DNA of 64,000 nucleotides from Campylobacter sp. MIT 21-1684 (GCF_026241315.1 NZ_JAPHNA010000007.1:18247-82246); one strand, 5' to 3'. Positions 17,931 through 27,495 are shown, counted from the first letter of the stretch. The notes: a model not told the origin generated them from the letters alone. Numbers and translations: made by a program.

Positions 17931-19226
17931 TCAAAGCTTACATTCGTTAAAAATATCTTCCAAACTTTTTGCAACGTATTGAATCTCTTCTTCTTTAATG
18001 ATATAAGGTGGCATAAAATACAAAGTATTTCCAAGAGGTCTTAAAAGCAAACCTTTTTGCAAAGCCTTTTCAAAAACAAAGAGACCAACTCTTTGATGGG
18101 AGCTTTTTAAAATATCAAAAGCATAAATCATTCCTTTTTGCCTGAAATTGCCTAGAAAATCAAAACGGCGTAGAACTTGAAATTGTTTGGCAATACACAC
18201 TGAAAGCTTTTGATTCTTTCTTAGAATATCCTCGTTTTCAAACAAATCAAGCACAGCATTTGCAGCTGCACACGCTAAGGCGTTACCTGTATAAGAATGC
18301 GAGTGTAAAAAAGCTTTTTGTGCTTCATAAGGAGCATAAAAAGCTCTATAAACCTCATCACTTGTTACAACCACGGACAGAGGTAAAAATCCACCGGTAA
18401 TACCTTTTGAAAGACATAAAAAATCAGGTTTTTGTTTGCATTGCTCCAAAGCAAAAAGCGTACCTGTGCGTCCAAAACCAACAGCAATTTCATCAAAAAT
18501 CACCTGAATGCCAAATTCAGAACAAAGTTTCATAGCCTCATCAATGAATTCAACACTATACATATTCATATTTCCCGCACATTGCACTAAAGGCTCAAGT
18601 ATAAAGGCACAAATTTCATTAGCGTATTTGAAAAGAGTAGATTTCAAAACTTGTAATTCTTTTTCAAAATCCCTACCCTTTGGAGCAGGAGTACTTAAAC
18701 ATTCTAAAAGCAAAGGTTTATAGCTTTGCTTATACAAAGCTACATCACTCACACTTAAAGCTCCCAAGGTTTCACCGTGATAGGCATTGCTTAAAGCTAG
18801 AAATTTGTTTCGCTTTTGTCCCAAATTCAAATGGTAATGAAAACTCATTTTTAAAGCCACTTCAACTGCGCTTGAACCATTATCAGCATAAAAACATTTA
18901 TGAAATTTTTCAGGCAAAAGAGTGCAAAGCCTTTGGGACAATTTGATAAGAGACTCGTGAGTAAATCCTGCAACTATAATATGTTCTAATTCATCAAGCT
19001 GCCGTTTTATTGCATTTGCGATAAAAGCATTACAATGTCCAAAAAGATTCACCCACCACGAGCTTATACAATCCATATATTTTTTATTTTCAAAGTCATA
19101 TAAATACAATCCTTGTGCTTTTTGAATTGGAATTAAAGGCAAATTTTCGTGGTCTTTCATCTGCGTGCAAGGATGCCAAATATAAGCTAAATCAAGATTT
19201 TTTAAGTATTCATTATTTTTCTGCAT
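17931..19226 (-). CDS. bioA: Adenosylmethionine-8-amino-7-oxononanoate aminotransferase
   Basis: PLP enzyme using S-adenosylmethionine as amino donor to make 7,8-diaminopelargonate. Motifs include IWHPCTQMKDHE at the N-terminus, SSWWVNLFGH, GSSAVEVALKM, AYHGETLGALSVS, FDEIAVGFGRTG and the PLP lysine in LSKGITGGFLP. I prefer the ATG at 19226 (431 aa) behind GTGGGAAA over the in-frame GTG at 19238. It is divergent from bioF, giving the classic back-to-back bioA/bioF arrangement with a shared regulatory gap at 19227-19419. Confidence 0.95.
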   Translation of the reverse strand: MQKNNEYLKNLDLAYIWHPCTQMKDHENLPLIPIQKAQGLYLYDFENKKYMDCISSWWVNLFGHCNAFIANAIKRQLDELEHIIVAGFTHESLIKLSQRLCTLLPEKFHKCFYADNGSSAVEVALKMSFHYHLNLGQKRNKFLALSNAYHGETLGALSVSDVALYKQSYKPLLLECLSTPAPKGRDFEKELQVLKSTLFKYANEICAFILEPLVQCAGNMNMYSVEFIDEAMKLCSEFGIQVIFDEIAVGFGRTGTLFALEQCKQKPDFLCLSKGITGGFLPLSVVVTSDEVYRAFYAPYEAQKAFLHSHSYTGNALACAAANAVLDLFENEDILRKNQKLSVCIAKQFQVLRRFDFLGNFRQKGMIYAFDILKSSHQRVGLFVFEKALQKGLLLRPLGNTLYFMPPYIIKEEEIQYVAKSLEDIFNECKL

Positions 19227-19331
19227 TGCTTTTCCCACTTGTCAAGTTTTCAACTACAATATTTCATACATCACAAGAATAATATTTTTAAGCTTCAATT
19301 CCACTTTGAATAAAAAATGTTGAGAATTTGC

Positions 19332-19337
19332 TACAAT
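19332..19337 (+). promoter_or_regulatory. Possible -10 box for bioF-bioG-bioC
   Basis: TACAAT in the context TTGCTACAATACGC, in the bioA/bioF divergent gap, 82 bases before the bioF ATG. No BirA-type operator was recognised. Confidence 0.3.
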
Positions 19338-19419
19338 ACGCACAAACTAAAATCGCCTTTAGAGCCTGTTCTAGTTTTGGATAACAAAGAAAATTCTATA
19401 AACAATTGTAAAGAATATA

Positions 19420-20604
19420 ATGAAACAAATTTTAGAAAACCTTAAAAAAGAAAACAATTACCGGTTCCTAAAAACAATTCAATATGAGGGAAAATATGTT
19501 CTTTATCAGGGAAAAAAAGTATTGAATTTAGCTGGTAATGATTATCTAAATATAGCAAAAAATGAAAATTTAAGAGAGGAATTTTTTCGCCAAATTCAAA
19601 AAAAAGATTTTTTTCTCTCAAGTTCAAGTTCTCGGTCTTTAAGTGGAAATTGTAGCGTTTATGAAAAGTTTGAAAATGATTTAGCTCAAAAAATGAACAA
19701 AACAAATCCACACAGCCTAAAACAAATGAAAAGCAAAGATACAAAAGAAGTTTTGCATTTTAATAGCGGATACCAACTAAATCTCTCTTGTATTCAAGCA
19801 TTAGGCACTCTAGCAAACACTCTTTTTATAGCTGACAAATCAATTCACGCAAGTGTGATTGATGGTTTGAGATTAAGCACAAGTACATTTGTACGCTTTA
19901 GGCATAATGATATGTCTCATTTAGAATCTCTACTCCAACAACATTATAAAAAATATGAAAATATCATTCTTATTAGCGAAGCACTTTTCAGTATGGATGG
20001 AGATTTTACAAAACTCAAAAAACTCATAGAGTTCAAAAAACAATATAAAAATATTTTACTCTATATAGATGAAGCTCATTCTGTTGGATGTTTTGATGAA
20101 AGTGGCTTAGGTTTTGCTCGGTATTTAGGGCTTGATCAAGAAATTGATTTTTTAGTCTTCACTTTCGGCAAAGCTCTTGCTTCAACAGGAGCTTGTATCA
20201 TCACAAAAAAAGAATTTAAGGAATTTTTTATCAATAAGGCAAGAGCTTTCATTTACTCAACAGCTTTGCCTCCTTTAAATGTCGCTTGGACGCATTTCAT
20301 CTTTGAAAAACTAAGTACTTTTACACAACAAAGACACAATCTACAAGAAAAAAGTCAATTTTTGAAAAACACTCTTCTTCAAAATGGTTTTGAAGTTTTA
20401 GGTCAAGCCCATATTATTTCTCTGATGTGTAAAAGCAACGAAAAAGCCGATGAACTTGCCAACAGAATTCTTCAATGCGGTATTTTTGCCCCAGCCATTA
20501 AAGTACCAAGTGTAGCTAAAAACACAGCAAGAATCCGTTTTTCTTTACACTGCGATCTTGATGAAGAAGATCTAGAAAAAATCGTTAAATCTTTGTTACA
20601 ATAA
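19420..20604 (+). CDS. bioF: 8-amino-7-oxononanoate synthase
   Basis: PLP enzyme condensing pimeloyl-ACP (or CoA) with alanine. The 394-residue protein shows LNLAGNDYLNIA, SSSSRSLSGNCSVYEKFE, HFNSGYQLNLS, LISEALFSMDGDF, YIDEAHSVGCFDESG and the PLP-lysine segment TFGKALASTGAC. It starts the bioF-bioG-bioC run; the bioG TTG is 17 bases after the stop. Confidence 0.95.
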   Translation: MKQILENLKKENNYRFLKTIQYEGKYVLYQGKKVLNLAGNDYLNIAKNENLREEFFRQIQKKDFFLSSSSSRSLSGNCSVYEKFENDLAQKMNKTNPHSLKQMKSKDTKEVLHFNSGYQLNLSCIQALGTLANTLFIADKSIHASVIDGLRLSTSTFVRFRHNDMSHLESLLQQHYKKYENIILISEALFSMDGDFTKLKKLIEFKKQYKNILLYIDEAHSVGCFDESGLGFARYLGLDQEIDFLVFTFGKALASTGACIITKKEFKEFFINKARAFIYSTALPPLNVAWTHFIFEKLSTFTQQRHNLQEKSQFLKNTLLQNGFEVLGQAHIISLMCKSNEKADELANRILQCGIFAPAIKVPSVAKNTARIRFSLHCDLDEEDLEKIVKSLLQ

Positions 20605-20620
20605 AATAAAAAGGTCGAAT

Positions 20621-21244
20621 TTGAAACAAGAATTTCTTTATCGTAATACTTACTGCGATGAGATGATACTTTTTTTTGGCGGTTTTGCTTCTCATCCAAG
20701 TCATTTTTCACACTTAAAAACAAAGAAAAATGTTGTGATGCTCTATGATTACAATGATTGCAATTTCGATTTTAACATACCCACTTTCGAAAAAATTACT
20801 ATTATAGCTTTCTCTTTAGGTGTAAGTGTGGCAAGTTGGTTTTTAAAAGACAGCGTTTATAATGAAAAAATCACACAAAAAATTGCCATCAATGGTACCA
20901 ATCAGGGCATTGATAGAATAAAAGGCATTCACCCTGCAATCTTTGAAAAAACGATGAAAAATTTTGCACTTAAAAACTTTCAAAATATGCTCTTTAAAGA
21001 ACATTTACATAAAACACAACATTTTGTCTTTAAAAAAGAGCAAGATTTACAAAAAGAACTTGAAAATTTATGGCATTGTACTCAAAAAAATTCTAATGAA
21101 AATTGTACTTGGGATAAAGTATATATGAGTCTTAATGATGAAATCTTTCCAAATGCAGCTTTACAAAAATGCTTTAGCGCAATTCACACAATCAAAGAAC
21201 CACATTTTGCTTTTTTTCATTTTACATATTGGGAGGAAATTTGA
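20621..21244 (+). CDS. bioG: Pimeloyl-ACP methyl ester esterase, BioG type
   Basis: A 207-residue alpha/beta hydrolase of the DUF452/BioG family, which ends the BioC-primed chain elongation by removing the methyl ester from pimeloyl-ACP. LFFGGFASHPSHF gives the oxyanion-side Gly/Ala region, and AFSLGVSVASWFL gives the nucleophile elbow (S in FSLG). A His near the C-terminus (EPHFAFFHFTYW) suits the catalytic triad. The start is TTG at 20621 behind AAGGTCG. BioG replaces E. coli BioH here, and its place between bioF and bioC supports the call. Confidence 0.85.
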   Translation: MKQEFLYRNTYCDEMILFFGGFASHPSHFSHLKTKKNVVMLYDYNDCNFDFNIPTFEKITIIAFSLGVSVASWFLKDSVYNEKITQKIAINGTNQGIDRIKGIHPAIFEKTMKNFALKNFQNMLFKEHLHKTQHFVFKKEQDLQKELENLWHCTQKNSNENCTWDKVYMSLNDEIFPNAALQKCFSAIHTIKEPHFAFFHFTYWEEI

Positions 21245-21954
21245 AAAACTATGCTTTCAATTTTCTAAAGGCAAAAAATACTTACGAACAGCACTCTTTT
21301 ATACAGAATCAAATGGCAAAACAACTTATAAATCTTATTAAAAAACAGAAATTAGAAAAAATAAAAAAAATCTTTGAATTTGGCTGCGGACAAGGAAAAT
21401 TCACTACAATGCTTATTAAAACTTTAGATTTTGAAAGTTTTGTTTGCAACGATATTAATGATTATCAAATCGACTTTAAAGACAAAAGGATACTATTTGA
21501 ATGCTTTGATATGAATGAACTTGCAAAACACAATTTAAGACATCAAAAATTTGACCTCATCACATCAAATGCAACTCTACAATGGCTTAATCTCAAAACA
21601 ATTCTTCCAAGCCTCTCTGAAATGCTCCTCCCTCAAGGACTGCTTTTACTTTCAAGTTTTGGAAAAAGAAATTTAGAACAAATCACTCAAAGCACAGGTT
21701 TAAGCCTTAAATACCTTACTCCCAAAGAATTAAAAAAGGAAATGAGCAAATATTTTACCCTCTTACATTTAAGCGAACAAAATATTCAAATTCAATTTTC
21801 AAGCACTTTAGAACTTTTTAGACATTTAAAGCTTAGCGGGGTCAATTCATTAGGACATTTCTTTCTAGGGAAACAATTTCTGAAAAATTTTGAACAGAAC
21901 TTTCATAATAAATTAAACTACAACCCTGTTTTTTTACTCTGTCAAAAAAAATAA
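21241..21954 (+). CDS. bioC: Malonyl-ACP O-methyltransferase
   Basis: A class I SAM methyltransferase that caps malonyl-ACP so that fatty-acid enzymes can build pimeloyl-ACP. The SAM-binding glycine loop is IFEFGCGQGKFT, and the later motif is FDLITSNATLQWL, characteristic of BioC. I start at TTG 21241, which overlaps the bioG stop as TTGA and follows GGGAGGA at the right spacing, giving 237 aa; the in-frame TTG at 21229 would swallow the ribosome site. Confidence 0.9.
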   Translation: MKNYAFNFLKAKNTYEQHSFIQNQMAKQLINLIKKQKLEKIKKIFEFGCGQGKFTTMLIKTLDFESFVCNDINDYQIDFKDKRILFECFDMNELAKHNLRHQKFDLITSNATLQWLNLKTILPSLSEMLLPQGLLLLSSFGKRNLEQITQSTGLSLKYLTPKELKKEMSKYFTLLHLSEQNIQIQFSSTLELFRHLKLSGVNSLGHFFLGKQFLKNFEQNFHNKLNYNPVFLLCQKK

Positions 21955-21971
21955 AATATCCAATTTTCTAG

Positions 21972-21977
21972 TATAAT
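21972..21977 (+). promoter_or_regulatory. -10 box for the mod operon
   Basis: TATAAT in the context TTCTAGTATAATACT, 35 bases upstream of the modA ATG. Confidence 0.5.
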
Positions 21978-22011
21978 ACTTAGAAATATTCTTCAATAAA
22001 GGTAAAAAATT

Positions 22012-22755
22012 ATGAAAAAGATTCTTATCTTTTTTAGTTTCTTTCTTATAAGTGCAAATGCTGAAAAAATAAATGTTTTTGTAGCCTCATCAGCATCAAA
22101 AGCTATGAGTGAAGTAAAAAATGAATTTATGAAAAACCATCCTAATGATGAAGTAGAACTTATTTTTGGGGCTTCTGGAAAACACTACCAACTTTTAAAA
22201 GAAGGGAGAGAATTTGACTTGTTTTTTTCAGCTGATGCAAAATACGCTGAAAAAATTGCAGCTGATGGTAATGCCATTAGCCAACCAAAAGTTTATGCCT
22301 TAGGAGTAGTTGCTCTTTATAGTTTGGATGAAAATTTACTCCAAGATGGAATAGAAGGACTCAAAAAAGAATCAAACAAGATAAAACATCTTAGTATAGC
22401 TAATCCAAAAGTGGCTCCTTATGGAGTAGCAGCGACTCAAGTACTTGAAAATCTCCATCTTGATGCCATTTATAAAGATAAAATTGTACTTGGCGACAAT
22501 ATTTCTCAACCGGTATTTCACGTTGATACAGGTGTAGCTGAACTTGGTATAGTAGCGTATTCTTTAGTCAGTGCTGTTACTAAACCAAAAGGCAAAGCTG
22601 TTGTTATAGATGAAAAACTTTTTGAACCTTTAAAACAAAGTTTTGTTATTACAAAATATGCAAAAACCAACAAATTAGCAAAGGAATTTGCAGACTTTGT
22701 AAGCTCACAAGAAGGCAAAGCTATCATTAAGAAATACGGATTTAACACTCCGTGA
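22012..22755 (+). CDS. modA: Molybdate-binding periplasmic protein
   Basis: Solute-binding protein of the ModABC molybdate/tungstate importer. The 247-residue protein has a signal peptide (MKKILIFFSFFLISANA), then INVFVASSASKAMSEV with the oxyanion-binding Ser residues. FGASGKHYQLLKEG, DLFFSADAKYAEKI and VDTGVAELGIVAYSLV follow the ModA pattern. Its stop overlaps the GTG of the next gene. Confidence 0.94.
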   Translation: MKKILIFFSFFLISANAEKINVFVASSASKAMSEVKNEFMKNHPNDEVELIFGASGKHYQLLKEGREFDLFFSADAKYAEKIAADGNAISQPKVYALGVVALYSLDENLLQDGIEGLKKESNKIKHLSIANPKVAPYGVAATQVLENLHLDAIYKDKIVLGDNISQPVFHVDTGVAELGIVAYSLVSAVTKPKGKAVVIDEKLFEPLKQSFVITKYAKTNKLAKEFADFVSSQEGKAIIKKYGFNTP

Positions 22756-23135
22756 ATATTTTAAGTGCTAAACTTGTAGAACTCAACCGAACAAACGAAC
22801 TCGTACTTGCTAAAGCAGAAGTTGAAAAACAGCTTTTTACTATCATAATGCTTGATGGTATGTATTCGATCTTGCACATCGGAATGAAAATTCAACTGCT
22901 TTTTAAAGAACACGAATTGAGCTTTGGAAATTTAAATTGCGTTTTAAGCATAGAAAACGTCTTCAACGCAAGAATTTGTAAAATCAAACAAGGGGAATTC
23001 TTTTGGCAGATATTTTTCGATTTTTGCAATCTAAGCTCTCTTATCACCGCACAAAAAGGCAAAGAACTTGGATTGAAAATTGGCGATGAAAAATTGTGTT
23101 TTGTAAAAGCAAATGATATTATTTTAAGGGTATAA
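22752..23135 (+). CDS. Molybdate-binding (TOBE/Mop-like) protein of the mod operon
   Basis: A 127-residue cytoplasmic protein between modA and modB, equivalent by position to Cj0302c. It begins at a GTG overlapping the modA stop: NILSAKLVELNRTNELVLAKAEVEKQLF. This, and LITAQKGKELGLKIGDEKLCFVKANDIIL, resemble TOBE/Mop oxyanion-binding repeats such as the C-terminal half of ModE. There is no DNA-binding winged helix, so it is not a complete ModE repressor. It may store or sense molybdate. Confidence 0.65.
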   Translation: MNILSAKLVELNRTNELVLAKAEVEKQLFTIIMLDGMYSILHIGMKIQLLFKEHELSFGNLNCVLSIENVFNARICKIKQGEFFWQIFFDFCNLSSLITAQKGKELGLKIGDEKLCFVKANDIILRV

Positions 23136-23810
23136 ATGTTCGATACTGAATTTTTGCAAATCCTGTGGCTGACTTTCAAACTTTCTTTTATTACAACCTT
23201 TTTGCTTTTTTTTCTTGGTATTTTTTTTGCATATCTTTTAAGTTTTGTGCAATTTCCATTCAAAAGCATCTTGCAAATCATCATTGCAATGCCTTTAGTT
23301 TTACCTCCTAGTGTTTTAGGTTTTTATCTTTTAATCACCTTTTCACCAAACAGCTTTCTTGGGTCTTTCTTAAAAGATAATTTTAATATCTCACTAGTAT
23401 TCAGTTTTGAAGGTCTGGTTTTTGCCTCCATACTTTTTTCTTTGCCCTTTATGGTCAATCCTCTCCAAAGTGCTTTTTCTTCGATCAACACAAATCTCAT
23501 TAATGCCTCTTACACACTTGGCAAAGGTACAATCACTACACTCTTTCGCGTCATCGTGCCAAATTCTAAGACGGGTATTTTTACAGGCTGTGCTATGGCT
23601 TTTGCACATACCATAGGAGAATTTGGGGTTGTGATGATGATAGGTGGGCATAAAAAAAATGAAACCTTAGTCGCAAGTATAGCTATCTATGATGAACTTG
23701 AATCCTTAAACTATGCTTTAGCACATCAATACGCTTTCGTACTTTTTGCCCTAAGCTTTATCATACTTTTGAGTTTGTATGTAGTCAATAAAAAATTCAC
23801 AGCAGGATAA
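23136..23810 (+). CDS. modB: Molybdate ABC transporter permease
   Basis: A 224-residue inner-membrane permease with about five or six helices (first at about 10-35, FKLSFITTFLLFFLGIFFAYLL). The cytoplasmic coupling loop is INASYTLGKGTITTLFRVIVP, then AFAHTIGEFGVVMMIGG, typical of ModB. The ATG directly follows the previous stop. It pairs with modC one base downstream. Confidence 0.95.
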   Translation: MFDTEFLQILWLTFKLSFITTFLLFFLGIFFAYLLSFVQFPFKSILQIIIAMPLVLPPSVLGFYLLITFSPNSFLGSFLKDNFNISLVFSFEGLVFASILFSLPFMVNPLQSAFSSINTNLINASYTLGKGTITTLFRVIVPNSKTGIFTGCAMAFAHTIGEFGVVMMIGGHKKNETLVASIAIYDELESLNYALAHQYAFVLFALSFIILLSLYVVNKKFTAG

Positions 23811-23811
23811 A

Positions 23812-24687
23812 ATGCTTCAAATTCACATTAAACATCCCATAAACACAGCAAAAGGTTTGCTTGATTTAGAATTTAAAAGTTTTTTAGAAAAAGGCGCGGT
23901 ACACGCGATTTTTGGAGAAAGTGGAGCGGGAAAGACAACTCTATTAAAAATCATCGCGGGGCTTATTACACCTCATTTTGGATACTTAAAAGTAGAAAAT
24001 GAAGTGTGGATAGACACAACAAAAAAAATCAATCTGGCTCCTCAAAAAAGAAGAATAGGTTTTGTTTTTCAAGATTATGCCCTTTTTCCAAATATGAATA
24101 TTCGCTCCCAACTCTCTTATGTAACAAAAAATGTAAAAAGAATTGATGAGCTTTTAGAACTTATGGGTCTTCGTGAGCTTGAGAAAGCTTTTCCTAGAGA
24201 ACTTTCAGGAGGACAAGCTCAAAGAGTAGCTTTAGCAAGAGCTCTAGCAAGAGAACCTCAACTTTTACTTTTAGATGAACCTTTAAGTGCGCTTGATTTT
24301 AAGATGCGAAGCTTTTTGCAAGATGAGCTTGAGAAAATTTTCAAGCATTTTAAGATTACAACCTTACTTGTAAGTCACGATTTAAGCGAAATCTATAAAT
24401 TGAGTTCGCGTATTATAGAACTTCAAAATGGTATAGTAGTAAAAAACAGCCTTACAAAAGACTTTTTTCATTCAAACAATCTTAGTGCAAAATTATGCCT
24501 TAATGCAACTGTACTTGAAATTCAAAAAAATGATATTATTTTCATTATAACTCTTATGGTGGGCAAGGAAATGATTAAAATAACAGTCAGCGAAAATGAA
24601 TTTGAAGAAAAGTATAAAACTCTTAAAAGCGGTGATACTCTTATTATCGCTATAAAAGCTTTTAATCCAATGATTGTTACGATTTAA
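23812..24687 (+). CDS. modC: Molybdate ABC transporter ATP-binding protein
   Basis: The 291-residue ATPase of the ModABC importer. Walker A is GESGAGKTTLLK, the signature LSGGQAQRVALARALA, and Walker B LLLLDEPLSALD, with the switch His in LLVSHDLSEI. The C-terminal 65 residues (LNATVLEIQKNDIIFIITL onward) form one TOBE domain that regulates by oxyanion binding. The distance to the convergent gene at 24704 is 16 bases and is covered by an inverted repeat. Confidence 0.95.
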   Translation: MLQIHIKHPINTAKGLLDLEFKSFLEKGAVHAIFGESGAGKTTLLKIIAGLITPHFGYLKVENEVWIDTTKKINLAPQKRRIGFVFQDYALFPNMNIRSQLSYVTKNVKRIDELLELMGLRELEKAFPRELSGGQAQRVALARALAREPQLLLLDEPLSALDFKMRSFLQDELEKIFKHFKITTLLVSHDLSEIYKLSSRIIELQNGIVVKNSLTKDFFHSNNLSAKLCLNATVLEIQKNDIIFIITLMVGKEMIKITVSENEFEEKYKTLKSGDTLIIAIKAFNPMIVTI

Positions 24688-24704
24688 TAGCAACTCATTA
24701 AATC
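24681..24704. terminator. Inverted repeat at the modC / periplasmic-protein convergence
   Basis: GATTTAAT, 8-base loop, ATTAAATC: a perfect 8-base stem across the two facing stop codons, followed by T-rich DNA on the plus side. It could end transcription both ways, although the stem is AT-rich. Confidence 0.4.
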
Positions 24705-25456
24705 TATTTGCTATATTTTTTGACTTCTTTTTGAATAAGCTTACTTAAAAGCAAGGGCATTTGACTCACTACTTCTTTATAATTCTCTTGTGCGTTTTTT
24801 TCTTTATCAAGCTTAAGTCTTAATTTAACATTTTTCGCACTTACTATTTTGCCTGAACTTAAAGAGATGATTTTGTAGTTCAGCAAAGCATAGGCATCTT
24901 GACTTGAGCCAATGAAAAAATTTGTGAGTTCTATATAAAAATCATTTAAAGTAATCACCAAAAGATACTCTAAAAATTTAGCATAAATTTGATTTTTATT
25001 TTTTTCTTTTTTTAAGAATGGAGCCACATCAAGGATATGAGAGTTTTTAGTGCTAAAGGCATTGAGTGTTTTTTGATTTTGATAGATTGCATTTGCAGCT
25101 GCATTAGCAAAATGAAGTTTTACAGTATTGATAAAATTCTGTGTAAAAAGTGCGCTAAAATCTTTTGCTACAACTTTAAAACTATCTAAGACATAAGCAA
25201 AATTTGGTTTGTAACTCACAAATAAAGCAAAATCTATATCTTCATCTGTATTCAAACTTAATTTTTTATCTTTAACATTAGAACTATCAAAAATAGCTTT
25301 TTGTTGGTTTAAATTCTTACTTGTTTCTTCTTGGTTTAAATCAATAAGCTCAAAAATATCATTATTCTTTTGTATTTTAAGAATTTTTTTTTGAGAAAAA
25401 TCGTTTGCACTCATCAATACAAAAAAACTCAAAAAAATACAAAATATTCTTTTCAT
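24704..25456 (-). CDS. Periplasmic protein of unknown function
   Basis: A 250-residue exported protein, equivalent by position to Cj1680c. A signal peptide (MKRIFCIFLSFFVLMSA) leads to a polar, Lys/Asn-rich region and a C-terminal half with alternating strands (YALLNYKIISLSSGKIVSAKNVKLRLKL) and an amphipathic helix. The C-terminal half faintly recalls the auxiliary lipoproteins of ABC lipid transporters, but there is no lipobox Cys. I do not recognise its function. It is 15 bases downstream of the CysQ-type gene. Confidence 0.75.
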   Translation of the reverse strand: MKRIFCIFLSFFVLMSANDFSQKKILKIQKNNDIFELIDLNQEETSKNLNQQKAIFDSSNVKDKKLSLNTDEDIDFALFVSYKPNFAYVLDSFKVVAKDFSALFTQNFINTVKLHFANAAANAIYQNQKTLNAFSTKNSHILDVAPFLKKEKNKNQIYAKFLEYLLVITLNDFYIELTNFFIGSSQDAYALLNYKIISLSSGKIVSAKNVKLRLKLDKEKNAQENYKEVVSQMPLLLSKLIQKEVKKYSK

Positions 25457-25471
25457 AATTTATAAAATATC

Positions 25472-26233
25472 TCATAAAAATTCAAGCAAAAAAGCTTTTT
25501 GTGCTACACAAAGAAAAAGAGGTGCTTTATGCTCTTTGGCATTATAATCAATCATTTTTCCTTGAAAATCTCCGACAAACCCACCATTATGATTCACAAG
25601 AAAATCTCCCGCAGCTATATCCCAAATACTTAAATTTTGAAACCTCTTATACACTCCAGCCTCTCCTTCTAAAAGTGTGCAGAATTTGAGCCCTGAGCTT
25701 TTATTTATAGCTTGGAGTTTATAATGCTGTACAAATTCACTTTCTTCTTTGCTTAAATGATTTACACTTAATAGAGCTTTAAATTTATTTTTTTCAAACT
25801 TGCTTTTTTCAACATTTAAACTTTGATCATTTTTATACACTTTTGTTTCTTTATGAGCATAGAAAATATCACCATTGGTAGGATTTTTAATCAAAGCAAG
25901 CACAGGACGATTTTTATGAATGAGACTTATCATTACACAAAACTCATTACTATTTTTTACAAAGCCACTTGTACCATCAAGCGGATCTATAAGCCAAAAA
26001 TATTCCAAATGCTTTCTTTCTTGAAAACTTAAAATTTTCTCTTCTGAAAAAACTTTATACCCGCTTGCCTGAAGTATCTCTGTAAGAATTTCATTTGCAA
26101 GCAAATCTGCAGAACTTAACACAGAACCATCATCTTTTTTCCAAGTTTGAAGTTGAATTCTCTCATTTAAAATAGCCTTTGAAGCTTCATTTGCAGCTTT
26201 TATTGCTAAATTTAAACAAGAATCTAAATTCAT
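25472..26233 (-). CDS. cysQ: CysQ/inositol monophosphatase-family phosphatase
   Basis: A 253-residue Mg-dependent, Li-sensitive phosphatase. The metal-binding motifs are FSEEKI, LIDPLDGTSGFVKNSNEF and WDIAAGDFLVNHNGG. CysQ removes the 3' phosphate of PAP from sulfate assimilation; other family members act on inositol phosphates or NADP. The name follows the C. jejuni context (Cj1681c). The ATG overlaps the gltA stop by 4 bases. Confidence 0.82.
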   Translation of the reverse strand: MNLDSCLNLAIKAANEASKAILNERIQLQTWKKDDGSVLSSADLLANEILTEILQASGYKVFSEEKILSFQERKHLEYFWLIDPLDGTSGFVKNSNEFCVMISLIHKNRPVLALIKNPTNGDIFYAHKETKVYKNDQSLNVEKSKFEKNKFKALLSVNHLSKEESEFVQHYKLQAINKSSGLKFCTLLEGEAGVYKRFQNLSIWDIAAGDFLVNHNGGFVGDFQGKMIDYNAKEHKAPLFLCVAQKAFLLEFL

Positions 26234-27495
26234 CTTTTTGTCTCACCAAGATAGAGTTGTCTTGGACGGACTATTTTAAGTGTTGATTGTTCCTTAAGTT
26301 CTATCCATTGTGCTATCCAACCCGGAGTTCTTCCTATTGCAAAAAGAGTGGCAAACATTTCATTTGGAATGCCCAATGCTTTTAAAATCAAACCGCTGTG
26401 AAAATCAACATTAGGATAAAGATTTCTTTCTACAAAATATTCATCTTGCAAAGCAATTTCTTCTATTCTTGCAGCAACCTTTATAAGACTTGTATCTATA
26501 CCGATCTCATCAATAAGTTGATCTCTTAATTTTTTAAGCACCTTTGCTCTTGGATCAAAATTTTTATACACCCTATGTCCAAAGCCCATCAAACGGAATG
26601 GATCATCTTTATCTTTTGCTTTTTTAATATACTCATCTACTTTATCTACAGTTCCTATTCGCTCTAACATTCTTATAACACCTTCATTGGCTCCTCCGTG
26701 AGCGTGTCCCCAAAGCGCACCAATACCAGCTGAAATACAAGCGTAAGGATGGGCATAAGTTGAACCAACAGCACGAACTGTAGAAGTTGAAGCATTTTGT
26801 TCGTGATCTGCGTGAAGCATAAATACAGTATCTAAAGCTTTAATTTCAATAGGTCTAAGCTCTACATGGTCATAAGGATACGTTCTTAACATATATAAAA
26901 AATTTTCAGTAAAACCACGGTCTAAGTTAGGATAAGCCATAGGAAAACCGTGCTTGTAACGGTATGCAGTAGCAACTATGGTAGGAATTTTTGCAACAAT
27001 TCTCGCTGCCATTTCCATATATTCTTCTTTTACATCTATATTTAAATGATCTGGGTAAAAAGCTGAAAGCGAAGATACTGCTGCCTGTAAAACTGCCATA
27101 GGATGGGCATTATCAGGAAAAGCATCAAAAAGCTTATGCATTCCTTGATGTATAAAAGAACGTTTTTTAAGTTCATACCGAAAAGCATTGAGTCTTTGTT
27201 CATTAGGGAGTTCTTTGTAAAGTAAAAGATGTACAACATCTAAAAAAAGTTTATTTTCAGCAAGCCATTCAATAGGATAGCCTCTATGCATCAAAATGCC
27301 ATTTTCTCCATCAATATAGGTTATTTCTGATTTACAGCTTGCCGTTGAAGTTAAACCCTCATCATAAGAAAACATTCCTGTTTGTTTATAAAAACTTGAC
27401 ATATCAACAACACTTGGTCCTGTTGTTCCATCATAAATGGGAAAATCATATGTCTTGTTATTTCTATTATCAGTCATAGTTACGGAATTTGACAT
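26230..27495 (-). CDS. gltA: Citrate synthase (type II)
   Basis: First enzyme of the oxidative TCA cycle. The 421-residue protein contains the three catalytic regions: LHADHEQNAST, GALWGHAHGGANEG and FGHRVYKNFDPRAK (His, His, Asp), plus SEITYIDGENGILMHRGYPI at the N-terminus, typical of Gram-negative hexameric enzymes. A strong GGAGAGAG ribosome site precedes the ATG. It is followed by cysQ with a 4-base overlap. Confidence 0.97.
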   Translation of the reverse strand: MSNSVTMTDNRNNKTYDFPIYDGTTGPSVVDMSSFYKQTGMFSYDEGLTSTASCKSEITYIDGENGILMHRGYPIEWLAENKLFLDVVHLLLYKELPNEQRLNAFRYELKKRSFIHQGMHKLFDAFPDNAHPMAVLQAAVSSLSAFYPDHLNIDVKEEYMEMAARIVAKIPTIVATAYRYKHGFPMAYPNLDRGFTENFLYMLRTYPYDHVELRPIEIKALDTVFMLHADHEQNASTSTVRAVGSTYAHPYACISAGIGALWGHAHGGANEGVIRMLERIGTVDKVDEYIKKAKDKDDPFRLMGFGHRVYKNFDPRAKVLKKLRDQLIDEIGIDTSLIKVAARIEEIALQDEYFVERNLYPNVDFHSGLILKALGIPNEMFATLFAIGRTPGWIAQWIELKEQSTLKIVRPRQLYLGETKR

